7,687 nucleotides of DNA from an uncultured Verrucomicrobia subdivision 3 bacterium (GTDB taxonomy: Bacteria > Verrucomicrobiota > Verrucomicrobiia > Limisphaerales > UBA11358), in contig CAIOUK010000150.1 in the NCBI GenBank assembly GCA_903861445.1, positions 1 through 7,687 on the forward strand. The letters run 5' to 3'. Both the position numbers and the translations under genes were made by a program. Under the pieces are notes generated by a model, which was not told where the DNA came from, did no database searches, and worked only from the letters and a program-made list of their open reading frames with translations. This document shows, piece by piece, positions 1-6,302 of the stretch; position 1 is the stretch's first letter, and each line of letters starts with the position of its first letter.

Positions 1-1059
1 TTCTTTGATCTCAAGGCTAACGTTGAGCTGCACACCATCTGCGGGCGTGACGCGGCGGCAGTGCAGGCTGCGCGCGCGAAGCTCGGCTGGCAGTTCGCCG
101 CGACCGACTGGCGCGAGGTCGTGGAATCGCCGCTGATTGACATCGTGGACATCGGCACGCCCACGGACACGCACGCGGAAATCGCCATCGCCGCGCTGCG
201 CAACGGCAAACACGTCCTGCTCGAAAAACCGATGGGCCGCGATTTGAAGGAATGTGAGGCGATTTTTGCCGCTGCGAAAAAATCCAAACGCGTCCACATG
301 ATCTGTCACAACTACCGGCGGATTCCGGCGATCGCATTGGCGAAGCGCATGATGGAAGAAGGCGCCCTCGGAAAGATTTATCACTTTCGCGCCCGCTACG
401 CGCAGGACCGGCTGGCGGATCCGGAATTTCCCGTGGACTGGCGGTTGCAAAAGGAGACCAGCGGCAGCGGCGTCCACAGCGACATCAATTCGCACATCAT
501 TGACCTCGCGCGCTATCTCGTCGGCGAATTCACCAGTGTTTGCGGCGTCGTGCATACGTTCATCCCCGAACGTCCCCGCGCCGACATGCTGGCCAAAGGC
601 AAACGTCAGCTTGGCAAAGTCACCGCGCCGGATTCGGCGGTGTTCATCGGTTGGATGGACGGCGGCGTGATGGCGAACCTCGAAGCGACGCGCTACGCGC
701 TGGGCCGGCGCAATCACATCGAGATTGAAATCAACGGCAGCAAGGGTTCCCTCTGCTTTGACTTCGAGGACATGAACCGGCTGAAATTTTACAACGGCGA
801 CGACCCGAAAGATCGGCAGGGTTTCCGCGACATCCTCGTGACGCAGCGTGACGGCGTGCAACCTTACGTTGCGAACTGGTGGCCGCCCGGCCACGGCCTC
901 GGCTACGAACACACGTTCGTCCACGCCGTCGCCGATTTCGTGAACGCCTGCGCCGAGGGCAAGCCCGTGCAGCCGACGTTTGAGGACGGTTTGAAAAACC
1001 AGCGCGTGCTGACCGCCGTGGAAAAATCCTCCGCCAGCGGCAAATGGGTGAAGGTTTAA
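1..1059 (+). CDS. Gfo/Idh/MocA-family oxidoreductase, 5'-truncated by window edge
   Basis: Probable NAD(P)-dependent dehydrogenase of the Gfo/Idh/MocA family, which oxidises sugars, inositols or related polyols in the cytoplasm; the substrate cannot be read from sequence. The frame is open from base 1, so 352 codons are present. The missing N-terminus (about 25-30 residues in the family) would hold the GxGxxG nucleotide-binding turn. The rest of the Rossmann domain is visible. The segment IVDIGTPTDTHAEIA is followed by the family's EKP motif at codons 75-77 (VLLEKPMG), then HNYRR at 103-107. The C-terminal substrate domain has the catalytic-type D161-x-x-x-H165 pair in SDINSHIIDLARYL. The internal GTG at 61 is not a credible start because it would remove part of the Rossmann fold. 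The gene ends 54 bp before a compositionally different gene, so nothing here ties it to an operon. The family call is firm; the specific role is unknown. Confidence 0.93.
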   Translation, partial: FFDLKANVELHTICGRDAAAVQAARAKLGWQFAATDWREVVESPLIDIVDIGTPTDTHAEIAIAALRNGKHVLLEKPMGRDLKECEAIFAAAKKSKRVHMICHNYRRIPAIALAKRMMEEGALGKIYHFRARYAQDRLADPEFPVDWRLQKETSGSGVHSDINSHIIDLARYLVGEFTSVCGVVHTFIPERPRADMLAKGKRQLGKVTAPDSAVFIGWMDGGVMANLEATRYALGRRNHIEIEINGSKGSLCFDFEDMNRLKFYNGDDPKDRQGFRDILVTQRDGVQPYVANWWPPGHGLGYEHTFVHAVADFVNACAEGKPVQPTFEDGLKNQRVLTAVEKSSASGKWVKV

Positions 1060-1113
1060 TTCATCCGAAACTGCCGTTTGAGTTCGAATTATTTAAGACA
1101 TGAAGTCGAGTAA

Positions 1114-1572
1114 ATGCTAATTCCAACGATATTTTTTGTATCCATAGCACTTGTTGCTGTTCTAACTGTGACAGCACTCAGGTTTCTTGTTCGACAATCT
1201 GAAATCAAAGATTTGATGGAAGATGGAGCTGTTTTGACGGAAGGTGGCATTGAATATCTACGTCCCTTTTTGCTCGGCAGAGGTAAAATTAAATTCAACG
1301 AGATTGAGTCGGTAAATATGGTGTCATTTCCAACATCCATGCTTTCATTGATGATTCCCCTTAAATACGGATTTTCAGTGCATAAACCCAGCCAAATAGG
1401 CGTCAGACTTTTTGGTGAAGTTGTGGAGATTAAAATTAAAAAGAAACCACGCTGGAATGAATTTCATTTTGATTATCTGGTTTTTAAGCCCAAGAACGCG
1501 GCAGCTTTTGTTGAGCAATTAAAACGGCGACTCAATATTTCGGCTTCGCCGGTTTTAAAATTTCCAAATTAG
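1114..1572 (+). CDS. Small membrane-anchored protein with PH-like domain, function unknown
   Basis: A 152-residue protein that I do not recognise as a named family. Residues 3-26 form one strongly hydrophobic helix near the N-terminus. The remainder is a mostly beta-type, basic domain (EGGIEYLRPFLLG, then KIKFNEIESV) closing with an amphipathic helix KNAAAFVEQLKRRL. That strand pattern with a terminal helix resembles bacterial PH-like domains (bPH/YcxB type), which is inference from pattern only. The ATG at 1114 directly follows an in-frame TAA at 1111-1113, so it is the earliest possible ATG. No good Shine-Dalgarno sequence is seen. Base composition is visibly AT-richer (about 40% GC by eye) than both neighbours, with AAA, ATT and TTT codons favoured, which suggests recent acquisition or a different expression history. 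It could be a genuine cargo or defence-type small gene, but nothing in it proves that. Confidence 0.75.
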   Translation: MLIPTIFFVSIALVAVLTVTALRFLVRQSEIKDLMEDGAVLTEGGIEYLRPFLLGRGKIKFNEIESVNMVSFPTSMLSLMIPLKYGFSVHKPSQIGVRLFGEVVEIKIKKKPRWNEFHFDYLVFKPKNAAAFVEQLKRRLNISASPVLKFPN

Positions 1573-1596
1573 GTGACTGCCTAAATCGCCCCATTC

Positions 1597-1626
1597 TTGC
1601 CACGCCATCTAATTTTCTGCTACGAT
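1597..1626 (+). promoter_or_regulatory. Possible sigma70-like promoter upstream of the DUF2721 gene
   Basis: TTGCCA at 1597-1602 (5 of 6 matches to the -35 consensus) is separated by 18 bp from TACGAT at 1621-1626 (4 of 6 matches to the -10). It lies in the 70-bp AT-richer gap between the 1114-1572 gene and the start at 1643. The predicted transcription start, near 1633, would leave a leader of only about ten bases. The weak -10 and short leader make this a tentative call. Confidence 0.28.
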
Positions 1627-1642
1627 TTTAGCGGAAAATAAT

Positions 1643-2098
1643 ATGCCACCCACCTCACTTGAACAAATCATCCCACAACTGCGCGACGCCATCGGCCCGG
1701 TCATCCTCATTTCCGGCGTCGGCCTGTTGCTGCTCACCATGACCAACCGCTTGGGCCGCTGCATTGACCGCGCCCGGCAGTTGCAGAACGAACTCATGGG
1801 CCAGTCCGGCGCGGAACGCGCGGCCACGCAGGCGCAGGTGGACATCATCTATCGCCGTGCCAAAATCATCCGGCTGGCGATTGTGCTGGCGGTGGGCAGT
1901 GCGTTGCTGGCGGCATTACTGGTGATGACGCTGTTTCTGGCGGCGTGGCTGGGCTGGCAGCACGCGTGGCCAGCGGCGGTGATTTTTACCGTGTGCCTCG
2001 GCGCCTTGTGCGTGTCGTTGCTGGCGTTTCTGATTGATATCAACCTGTCTTTGCGCGCTCTCAAGCTGGAACTGGAATTTTACGCCGCGCAAAAATAA
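1643..2098 (+). CDS. DUF2721 family integral membrane protein
   Basis: A 151-residue protein matching the DUF2721 pattern. A first helix at about residues 16-34 (AIGPVILISGVGLLLLTM) is followed directly by NRLGRCIDRARQLQNEL, the family's conserved NR-x(4)-DR-x-R segment. A short polar alpha-helical loop then leads into two further helices at about 77-101 and 109-132. The protein ends with a polar helix (LRALKLELEFYA). Length is typical of the family. It would sit in the inner membrane; the biochemical role of DUF2721 is not established. The ATG at 1643 has a weak GGA 7 bases upstream and gives the full first helix. The stop is only 9 bp from the ATG of the ferritin/ATP-grasp fusion gene, so the two are probably co-transcribed and may act together, which is inference from spacing alone. 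Confidence 0.88.
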   Translation: MPPTSLEQIIPQLRDAIGPVILISGVGLLLLTMTNRLGRCIDRARQLQNELMGQSGAERAATQAQVDIIYRRAKIIRLAIVLAVGSALLAALLVMTLFLAAWLGWQHAWPAAVIFTVCLGALCVSLLAFLIDINLSLRALKLELEFYAAQK

Positions 2099-2107
2099 AG
2101 TCTCGTG

Positions 2108-4282
2108 ATGGAACTGCGCGCATTCGCCGAACAAGTCCTGTTTGCCACCACGCTCGACGAAAAACTGCGCGCGCCCGGCGAATTGACCGACGAACAGCCC
2201 GGCTCGCCGCTCATCACGCCCGCTGCTCCCGGTCGCCCGACAAATCTGATTTTCAAAGCCCACGGCACCGGCGATAAAAGCGAATTTCCCGGCCTGCATC
2301 AGCTTGAAAACGACCGCGAGCGTGGCAAGCTGCTCCATTTTTTCGGGAACCACGAATTGCTCGCCACCGAACTGATGGCGCTGGTGCTGCTGAAATTTCC
2401 CGACGCGCCGCCGGCGTTTCGCCGGGGTGTTTTGAAGACGTTGCAGGACGAACAGGAGCACACCCGCCTTTACATGGAACGCATGCAGGCGTGCGGCATC
2501 AGTCTCGGCGATTTTCCGGTGAGCGGCTATTTCTGGCGCTGCGTCGCGCCGATGGAGCATCCGATTGATTACGTCGCCGGGCTGTGCCTGACGTTCGAGC
2601 AGGCGAATCTTGATTTCGCCGGGCATTATGGAAAATCGCTGGGACAAGTCGGTGACGCTGACTCCGCCAAGCTGCTGGAGAAAATTTATCGCGATGAAAT
2701 CGGCCACGTCGCCTACGGTTTGAAATGGTTTCGCCGCTGGAAAAATCCCGGCGAATCTGACTGGGACGCCTTCTGCCGAACGCTGAAATTTCCGCTCTCG
2801 CCGCAGCGCGCCAAAGGGTTTTCGCTCAACGTCGCCGGACGCCAAGCCGCCGGACTCGACGAAGATTTCATCTCGCAGCTCAACGTCTATTCGCAATCCA
2901 AAGGCCGCACGCCGAGCGTTTATGTCTTCAACGCCTTCGCTGAAGGCCGCATTGCCGAGGGCAAAAAATTCAATCCCACGAAATCGCAGGCGCAACTCGC
3001 GCGCGATCTGGAAAGCCTACCGCAATTTCTCTGCCGGCAGGACGACATCGTGCTGGTGACACAAAGGCCGTCGGTGGAATTTTTGAGTCGCATCAAGCAG
3101 GCGGGCTTCCCGCTGCCGGAATTTGCTGCGCTGGATGACGTGCGCAGTTTGCAAAGGCGCAAACTCGGCCGCCTGCGGCCGTGGGCGTGGGGGCCGGATA
3201 GTTTTGATTTACTCAAACCCATTTTTGCCAGCGTCACCGGCGAAAAGCGTGCGGATGAAAGCAGGTTCAACGAAAAAATCGCGCAGCTTTATTCCAAAGC
3301 TTGGAGCGCAGATTTTCTGCGGAAGATTCTTGGGGCTGGTAGGGCCGCGCTGCTGCGCGGCCAGCACCCAGAGGCGGCGCAGCAGCGCCGCCCTACCGAC
3401 GAAAACTGGCTTTGCACAGAGAACGAAATTGGCGTGGCCGCTCATTCCCTCGCCGAAGCGCTATCTGCCATTGCCAAAATCCGTGCGCGCGGTCACCACA
3501 AGGTTGTCGTCAAAGAATCCTTCGGCGTGGCGGGCAGCAACGCATTGCGGCTGTTCGAGCCGGAGCTTTTGCCGGCGCAAATTCGCTGGCTGGAAAACGC
3601 ATTCGCCCAAAAGCGCGAACTGGTCGTCGAGCCGTGGCTGGAGCGGGTGCAGGATTTTTCCGTGCAGCTCGAGATGGGCCCGGACGGGTTGAAGCTGTGC
3701 GGTTTCACCGGTTTGCACTGCGATGCGCGCGGTCAGTTCATCGCCAACTACGCTGAGCCACATCATCACAAACGGATTCCAGCCGACATCCTCGCGCTGT
3801 TCCACGAGCCGAAAAATCTCGCGACCGCGCTGTTAGAATTTTACGGCGAGATTTTTGTCGCGCTCGAAATCGAATTGCGGCGCGTGAATTTTACTGGGCC
3901 GATTGGCATGGATGCCTTTGTTTATCGTGATGCTGGTGACGTGATAAAACTGAAACCCATCGTGGAAATCAATCCGCGTTACACCATGGGCCGAGTGCTG
4001 GTGGAACTCATGCGGCAGACGAGCCAAAACAGCTTTGGCCAGTTCCGGCTCGTCAATCTCGCGCAGTTGCGAGCGGAAGGCTTCAAAGATTTTTCAGCTT
4101 ATGCCCGCGCGCTGGCAGAAAAATTTCCGGTGGCAATCAAAGCCGAACCGGTCGCCCGCATTCATTCCGGTGCCTTGTGCTTGAATGATCCGGCACAGGC
4201 GCAGTCCTGCTTGGCGGTATTTCAGGTGGGCCGCACGGCAGCCGGGCTCCTCACGCAAGCTACGCCAGGCACATCTCCGTGA
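2108..4282 (+). CDS. Ferritin-like (DUF455-type) diiron domain fused to an ATP-grasp ligase domain
   Basis: A 724-residue, apparently soluble two-part enzyme. Residues about 1-215 form a ferritin-like four-helix domain resembling DUF455. All diiron-type ligands are visible: E83/E88, then E115-x-x-H118, then E164, then E197-x-x-H200. After a linker, residues about 310-375 (DDIVLVTQRP... LRPWAWGPDSF) look like the pre-ATP-grasp part. The ATP-grasp core has a glycine-rich loop KESFGVAGS (K469, G473, G476), the E508-P-W510 segment and D516/S518. The metal-binding end comprises D602 in GMDAF and E620-I-N622-P-R624 in EINPRYTMGR. ATP-grasp enzymes join a carboxylate to an amine or thiol through an acyl phosphate; ferritin-like diiron domains often oxidise or hydroxylate. 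A two-step metabolite or peptide modification is therefore plausible, substrate unknown. A REP-like doublet is translated in frame as residues 411-430. A GTG at 2105 adds one residue; ATG 2108 is preferred. The 3' end overlaps the opposite gene by 23 bp. Confidence 0.85.
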   Translation: MELRAFAEQVLFATTLDEKLRAPGELTDEQPGSPLITPAAPGRPTNLIFKAHGTGDKSEFPGLHQLENDRERGKLLHFFGNHELLATELMALVLLKFPDAPPAFRRGVLKTLQDEQEHTRLYMERMQACGISLGDFPVSGYFWRCVAPMEHPIDYVAGLCLTFEQANLDFAGHYGKSLGQVGDADSAKLLEKIYRDEIGHVAYGLKWFRRWKNPGESDWDAFCRTLKFPLSPQRAKGFSLNVAGRQAAGLDEDFISQLNVYSQSKGRTPSVYVFNAFAEGRIAEGKKFNPTKSQAQLARDLESLPQFLCRQDDIVLVTQRPSVEFLSRIKQAGFPLPEFAALDDVRSLQRRKLGRLRPWAWGPDSFDLLKPIFASVTGEKRADESRFNEKIAQLYSKAWSADFLRKILGAGRAALLRGQHPEAAQQRRPTDENWLCTENEIGVAAHSLAEALSAIAKIRARGHHKVVVKESFGVAGSNALRLFEPELLPAQIRWLENAFAQKRELVVEPWLERVQDFSVQLEMGPDGLKLCGFTGLHCDARGQFIANYAEPHHHKRIPADILALFHEPKNLATALLEFYGEIFVALEIELRRVNFTGPIGMDAFVYRDAGDVIKLKPIVEINPRYTMGRVLVELMRQTSQNSFGQFRLVNLAQLRAEGFKDFSAYARALAEKFPVAIKAEPVARIHSGALCLNDPAQAQSCLAVFQVGRTAAGLLTQATPGTSP
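3338..3397. repeat. In-frame REP doublet (BIME/REPIN-like inverted hairpin pair) inside a coding sequence
   Basis: Two 25-base arms, 3338-3362 and 3373-3397, are inverted copies of each other (23 of 25 positions) around a 10-base spacer. Each arm also folds by itself into a perfect 8-bp stem with a 4-base loop: 3343-3350 with 3355-3362 (loop TGCT), and 3373-3380 with 3385-3392 (loop AGCA). GTAG (3339-3342) precedes the first hairpin and its complement CTAC (3393-3396) follows the second. A GTAG head followed by a hairpin is the known signature of REP sequences processed by RAYT (TnpA_REP) transposases, and inverted pairs are called BIMEs or REPINs. The element is exactly 60 bp, starts on a codon boundary and contains no stop in this frame. 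It encodes 20 residues ahead of the ATP-grasp core. No target duplication is obvious, and no second copy was seen in this window. Confidence 0.85.
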
Positions 4283-4832
4283 CGGCAATGGCGGCGAAAA
4301 TCATGGCCGCAAACCACAGTGGTTTCTTTTTGGTGACCGTGCAGATGGACGCCGTGGCAATGGCGATGGTGAAGATGGAAACCGCGAGTCCCATTTTGCC
4401 GCCATGCTTGCCGGCGTTGTCGCGTTTCTTTTCGAGAGCCTCCGCCCGAACCTTGATCTCCGCCTTTTCCTTGTCGTAGCGCGCGACAGTTTCCTTGAGC
4501 TTCTTGATTTGGTCGGTCACTTGCGGATTGTTCGCGTCGGCAGTTTGCGCGAGTTGCATCAGGGTCGTTTCATCGAGGTGCTGCTTGATGGATTTGGCCT
4601 CATAAAATGCCCACTGGTCGGAGGCCTGCGTCTGGCTCAACATCACTTGGCTGCCATATTTCCCGCTCCATTGAGCGGCGACGGCGGCGATGACGGCCAC
4701 AATGACGATGGTGAGCGAGACATATTTTGTCCACGCCTCACGCTTCTCTTTTTCTTTGGTCGCGGCGCGATCCGCCTTCAAGTCGGCGATAAAACTTTTC
4801 AGTTCGGCGATTTCAGTTTGCAATTCGTTCAT
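4260..4832 (-). CDS. DUF4337 family membrane protein
   Basis: A 190-residue protein that fits DUF4337. It has an N-terminal charged coiled-coil-like helix (1-34), then a helix at about 37-55 (YVSLTIVIVAVIAAVAA). Next is the family's conserved SQ-x(5)-SDQWAFYEAKSIKQH stretch (about 61-85), a long charged coiled coil at about 105-138, and two closely spaced C-terminal helices at about 147-166 and 171-189. Its role is not established; a homo-oligomeric inner-membrane protein is a guess from the coiled coils. The ATG at 4832 is chosen. An in-frame TTG at 4868 would add 12 residues (MQNHLPNFDHQP) that the family pattern does not need, and neither start has a good Shine-Dalgarno. The gene is divergent from radC, with a 121-bp gap. 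It converges with the ferritin/ATP-grasp gene, sharing 23 bp of 3' coding sequence, and it ends without room for a private terminator. Confidence 0.88.
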   Translation of the reverse strand: MNELQTEIAELKSFIADLKADRAATKEKEKREAWTKYVSLTIVIVAVIAAVAAQWSGKYGSQVMLSQTQASDQWAFYEAKSIKQHLDETTLMQLAQTADANNPQVTDQIKKLKETVARYDKEKAEIKVRAEALEKKRDNAGKHGGKMGLAVSIFTIAIATASICTVTKKKPLWFAAMIFAAIAVTEMCLA

Positions 4833-4953
4833 AGGTTGATGGTCAAAATTCGGGAGATGATTTTGCAAATCTTCTGAAAAATTGCAACTCCCGGCTGCGC
4901 CCTCGTGAAAAATGTTTTTGTCTTTCGGTCATGGACGGATTTAACATCGGCTC

Positions 4954-5667
4954 ATGTCGGAAAACTTTCGCCTGAAAGACCAGCCGGCCAGCGAGCGTCC
5001 GCGCGAACGCCTCGTGGCGCGCGGCCCGGACGCGCTGACGCACGCGGAATTAATTGCAATCCTTTTGCGCACCGGTTTGAAAGGCACCAACGTAGTGGAA
5101 GTGGGGCAAAACCTGTTGCGGAAATTTGACGGTTCGCTGAATGCGCTGGCCTTGGCGTCCGTGGATGAAATTCGGAAAACTCCCGGCATTGGTCGCGACA
5201 AAGCCGCGACGCTGGTGGCCGCATTCGCGTTGGCAAAACGGATGGAACAAGAACGCCGCGAAGAATCGCCCGTGCTCGACAATCCGGCGACAGTCGTGAA
5301 TTTCATGCGCGAAACCAACCGGCTGAAAAACGTCGAGTCGTTCCAAGTGCTGCTGTTGAACGTCCGGAAAAAGCTGATCCGCGCCGAGGAAATTTCCAGC
5401 GGACTGCTCGACACGTTGTTGGTGCATCCGCGCGAGGTGTTTCGCGCCGCTATTTCTGCCAATGCCGCCGCCATCGTGTTGATCCACAACCATCCCAGCG
5501 GCGATCCGACGCCCAGCGAGGCCGACATCAAAGTGACCCGCGACTTGATTCGCGCCGGCCAGCTTTTAAAAATCGAAGTTGTAGACCATGTCATCATCGG
5601 TCAGGCCACGGCGGAGCGAGCCAAAGATTATTCCTCCCTGCGCGAGCTGGGTTATTTTTACGCCTGA
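4954..5667 (+). CDS. radC: RadC family (UPF0758) JAMM/MPN+ domain protein
   Basis: A full-length 237-residue RadC homologue. The N-terminal part carries the family signature ERPRERLVARGPDALTHAEL (13-32) followed by ILLRTG. A helix-hairpin-helix DNA-binding motif follows at 75-87 (KTPGIGRDKAATL). The C-terminal MPN+ (JAMM) metalloprotease-like domain has its zinc-type ligands H178-x-H180 and D191, with S188 in HNHPSGDPTPSEAD. The preceding VHPREVFRAAI and the later DHVIIG are also typical, and E145/E146 lies where the family has its acidic catalytic position. RadC was once linked to DNA repair, but its real activity remains unsettled; the domains suggest a DNA-associated peptidase or nuclease-like role. 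The ATG at 4954 gives the usual N-terminus; no clear Shine-Dalgarno sequence precedes it. It stands alone, divergent from DUF4337 and convergent with the Bat-type operon, with 23 bp to that operon's last stop codon. Confidence 0.96.
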   Translation: MSENFRLKDQPASERPRERLVARGPDALTHAELIAILLRTGLKGTNVVEVGQNLLRKFDGSLNALALASVDEIRKTPGIGRDKAATLVAAFALAKRMEQERREESPVLDNPATVVNFMRETNRLKNVESFQVLLLNVRKKLIRAEEISSGLLDTLLVHPREVFRAAISANAAAIVLIHNHPSGDPTPSEADIKVTRDLIRAGQLLKIEVVDHVIIGQATAERAKDYSSLRELGYFYA

Positions 5668-5690
5668 AAAATCGGCGTCGCCGGCGCGGC

Positions 5691-6302
5691 TCACCAGTCC
5701 TTGACCGGTTTGTTCGGATCATGCGGCTTGTCCTGCGGCTTCAACTGCAACAACTGCTCGTTGCCTTTTTGCGCGTCCAGCAAGCGCTTCGCTTCCTCCG
5801 GCGTCATCTCGCCGGCTTTCGCTGGCTGGCCCGGTTGCTGGTCTTGCTGCTCGCCCTTCGGCTTGTCGCCGGAATCTTTTTTCCGCTGCTGTTTTTGTTC
5901 TTCGTCTTTTTTCTGGTCGGACTGCTTTTGTTGATCCTGTTTCTGCTGCTCGGAATTTTGCTTTTGATCCTGCTGCTGTTTCTGATCTTGTTTTTGCTGC
6001 TGATCTTTTTTGTCCTGTTGTTTTTGGTCTTGCTGGGACTGTTGCTGATTCTGTTGGTTCTGCTGTTGTTGGTTTTGTTGTTGCTGTTGCTGCTTGAGCA
6101 ACTGTTCCAATTTTTTCAGCTTCTCATCGTCGGGATAAGTCTTTAATCCCATCTCCACGCGCTCCAGCGCCGCCGGCACGTTGTTGGAAATGTAGAGCTG
6201 CGCACCACCGTTGAAAAAATCTTCGGCGGGCGTAAGCTGCGCGCACAATTTCTGCGCGGCGATGAGCAGCACGCTAAGGCTGATGAGGAGTCGCGATGTC
6301 AT
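5691..6302 (-). CDS. Exported TPR protein with Gln/Lys-rich tail (BatC-like)
   Basis: A 203-residue protein at the end of a Bat-type operon. Residues 1-22 (MTSRLLISLSVLLIAAQKLCAQ) form a signal peptide; the residue before the cysteine is Leu, so a lipobox is unlikely. One TPR-like unit follows (about 24-65: AEDFFNGGAQLYISNNVPAALERV). Next is a roughly 90-residue Gln/Lys/Asp tract, with 40 Gln in the 70 residues 70-139. The C-terminal motif MTPEEAKRLLDAQKGNEQLL (167-186) is the kind found at the end of BatC-like proteins. It would act in the periplasm with the VWA/TPR partner encoded just upstream, probably as an assembly or chaperone-type complex, which is inference from operon context. Its start overlaps the upstream stop by 29 bp, implying translational coupling. 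ATG 6302 is favoured over TTG 6305 because GAAGGA lies 5 bases before it. Confidence 0.85.
   Translation of the reverse strand: MTSRLLISLSVLLIAAQKLCAQLTPAEDFFNGGAQLYISNNVPAALERVEMGLKTYPDDEKLKKLEQLLKQQQQQQNQQQQNQQNQQQSQQDQKQQDKKDQQQKQDQKQQQDQKQNSEQQKQDQQKQSDQKKDEEQKQQRKKDSGDKPKGEQQDQQPGQPAKAGEMTPEEAKRLLDAQKGNEQLLQLKPQDKPHDPNKPVKDW
5886..6095 (-). repeat. Low-complexity Gln-rich coding tract
   Basis: Seventy consecutive codons of the exported TPR protein contain 40 Gln codons, mixed with Asn, Lys, Asp and Ser. CAA and CAG are interspersed rather than forming a clean tandem microsatellite, so the tract looks selected at the protein level. On the plus strand it appears as runs of CTG, TTG and TTT that create a spurious Leu-rich open frame. 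Expect length differences between strains. Confidence 0.8.

Noticed and set aside
1060..1113. Terminator after the oxidoreductase gene
   Set aside because: Only a 4-bp AAAC/GTTT stem is present, without extension or a T-tract.
1100..1120. Seven-codon ORF (MKSSKC) overlapping the start of the AT-rich gene
   Set aside because: Too short to distinguish from chance, and it has no ribosome-binding site; a leader-peptide role would be speculation.
1916..2995. 359-residue minus-strand open frame opposite the DUF2721 and fusion genes
   Set aside because: It spans two well-supported plus-strand genes, has no recognisable domain, and reflects high-GC codon bias.
4818..4887. Three TTGCAA palindromes (4818, 4863, 4882) around the divergent DUF4337/radC gap
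   Set aside because: Six-base palindromes in AT-rich sequence with irregular spacing (45 and 19 bp), and one lies within the DUF4337 coding region; not convincing as an operator.
4918..4947. Possible radC promoter, TTGTCT and TAACAT with an 18-bp spacer
   Set aside because: Only 4 of 6 matches in each box, and the predicted start falls on the ATG itself; too weak to list.
5668..5690. GC-rich gap between radC and the Bat operon as a bidirectional terminator
   Set aside because: It contains a CGCCGGCG palindrome but no stem with a usable loop and no T-run on either strand.
5721..6146. Long plus-strand open frame coding for an almost pure Leu/Phe protein opposite the Gln-rich gene
   Set aside because: It is the antisense reading of the CAA/CAG tract (CTG/TTG codons). 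The opposite frame has a signal peptide, a TPR and an operon context.
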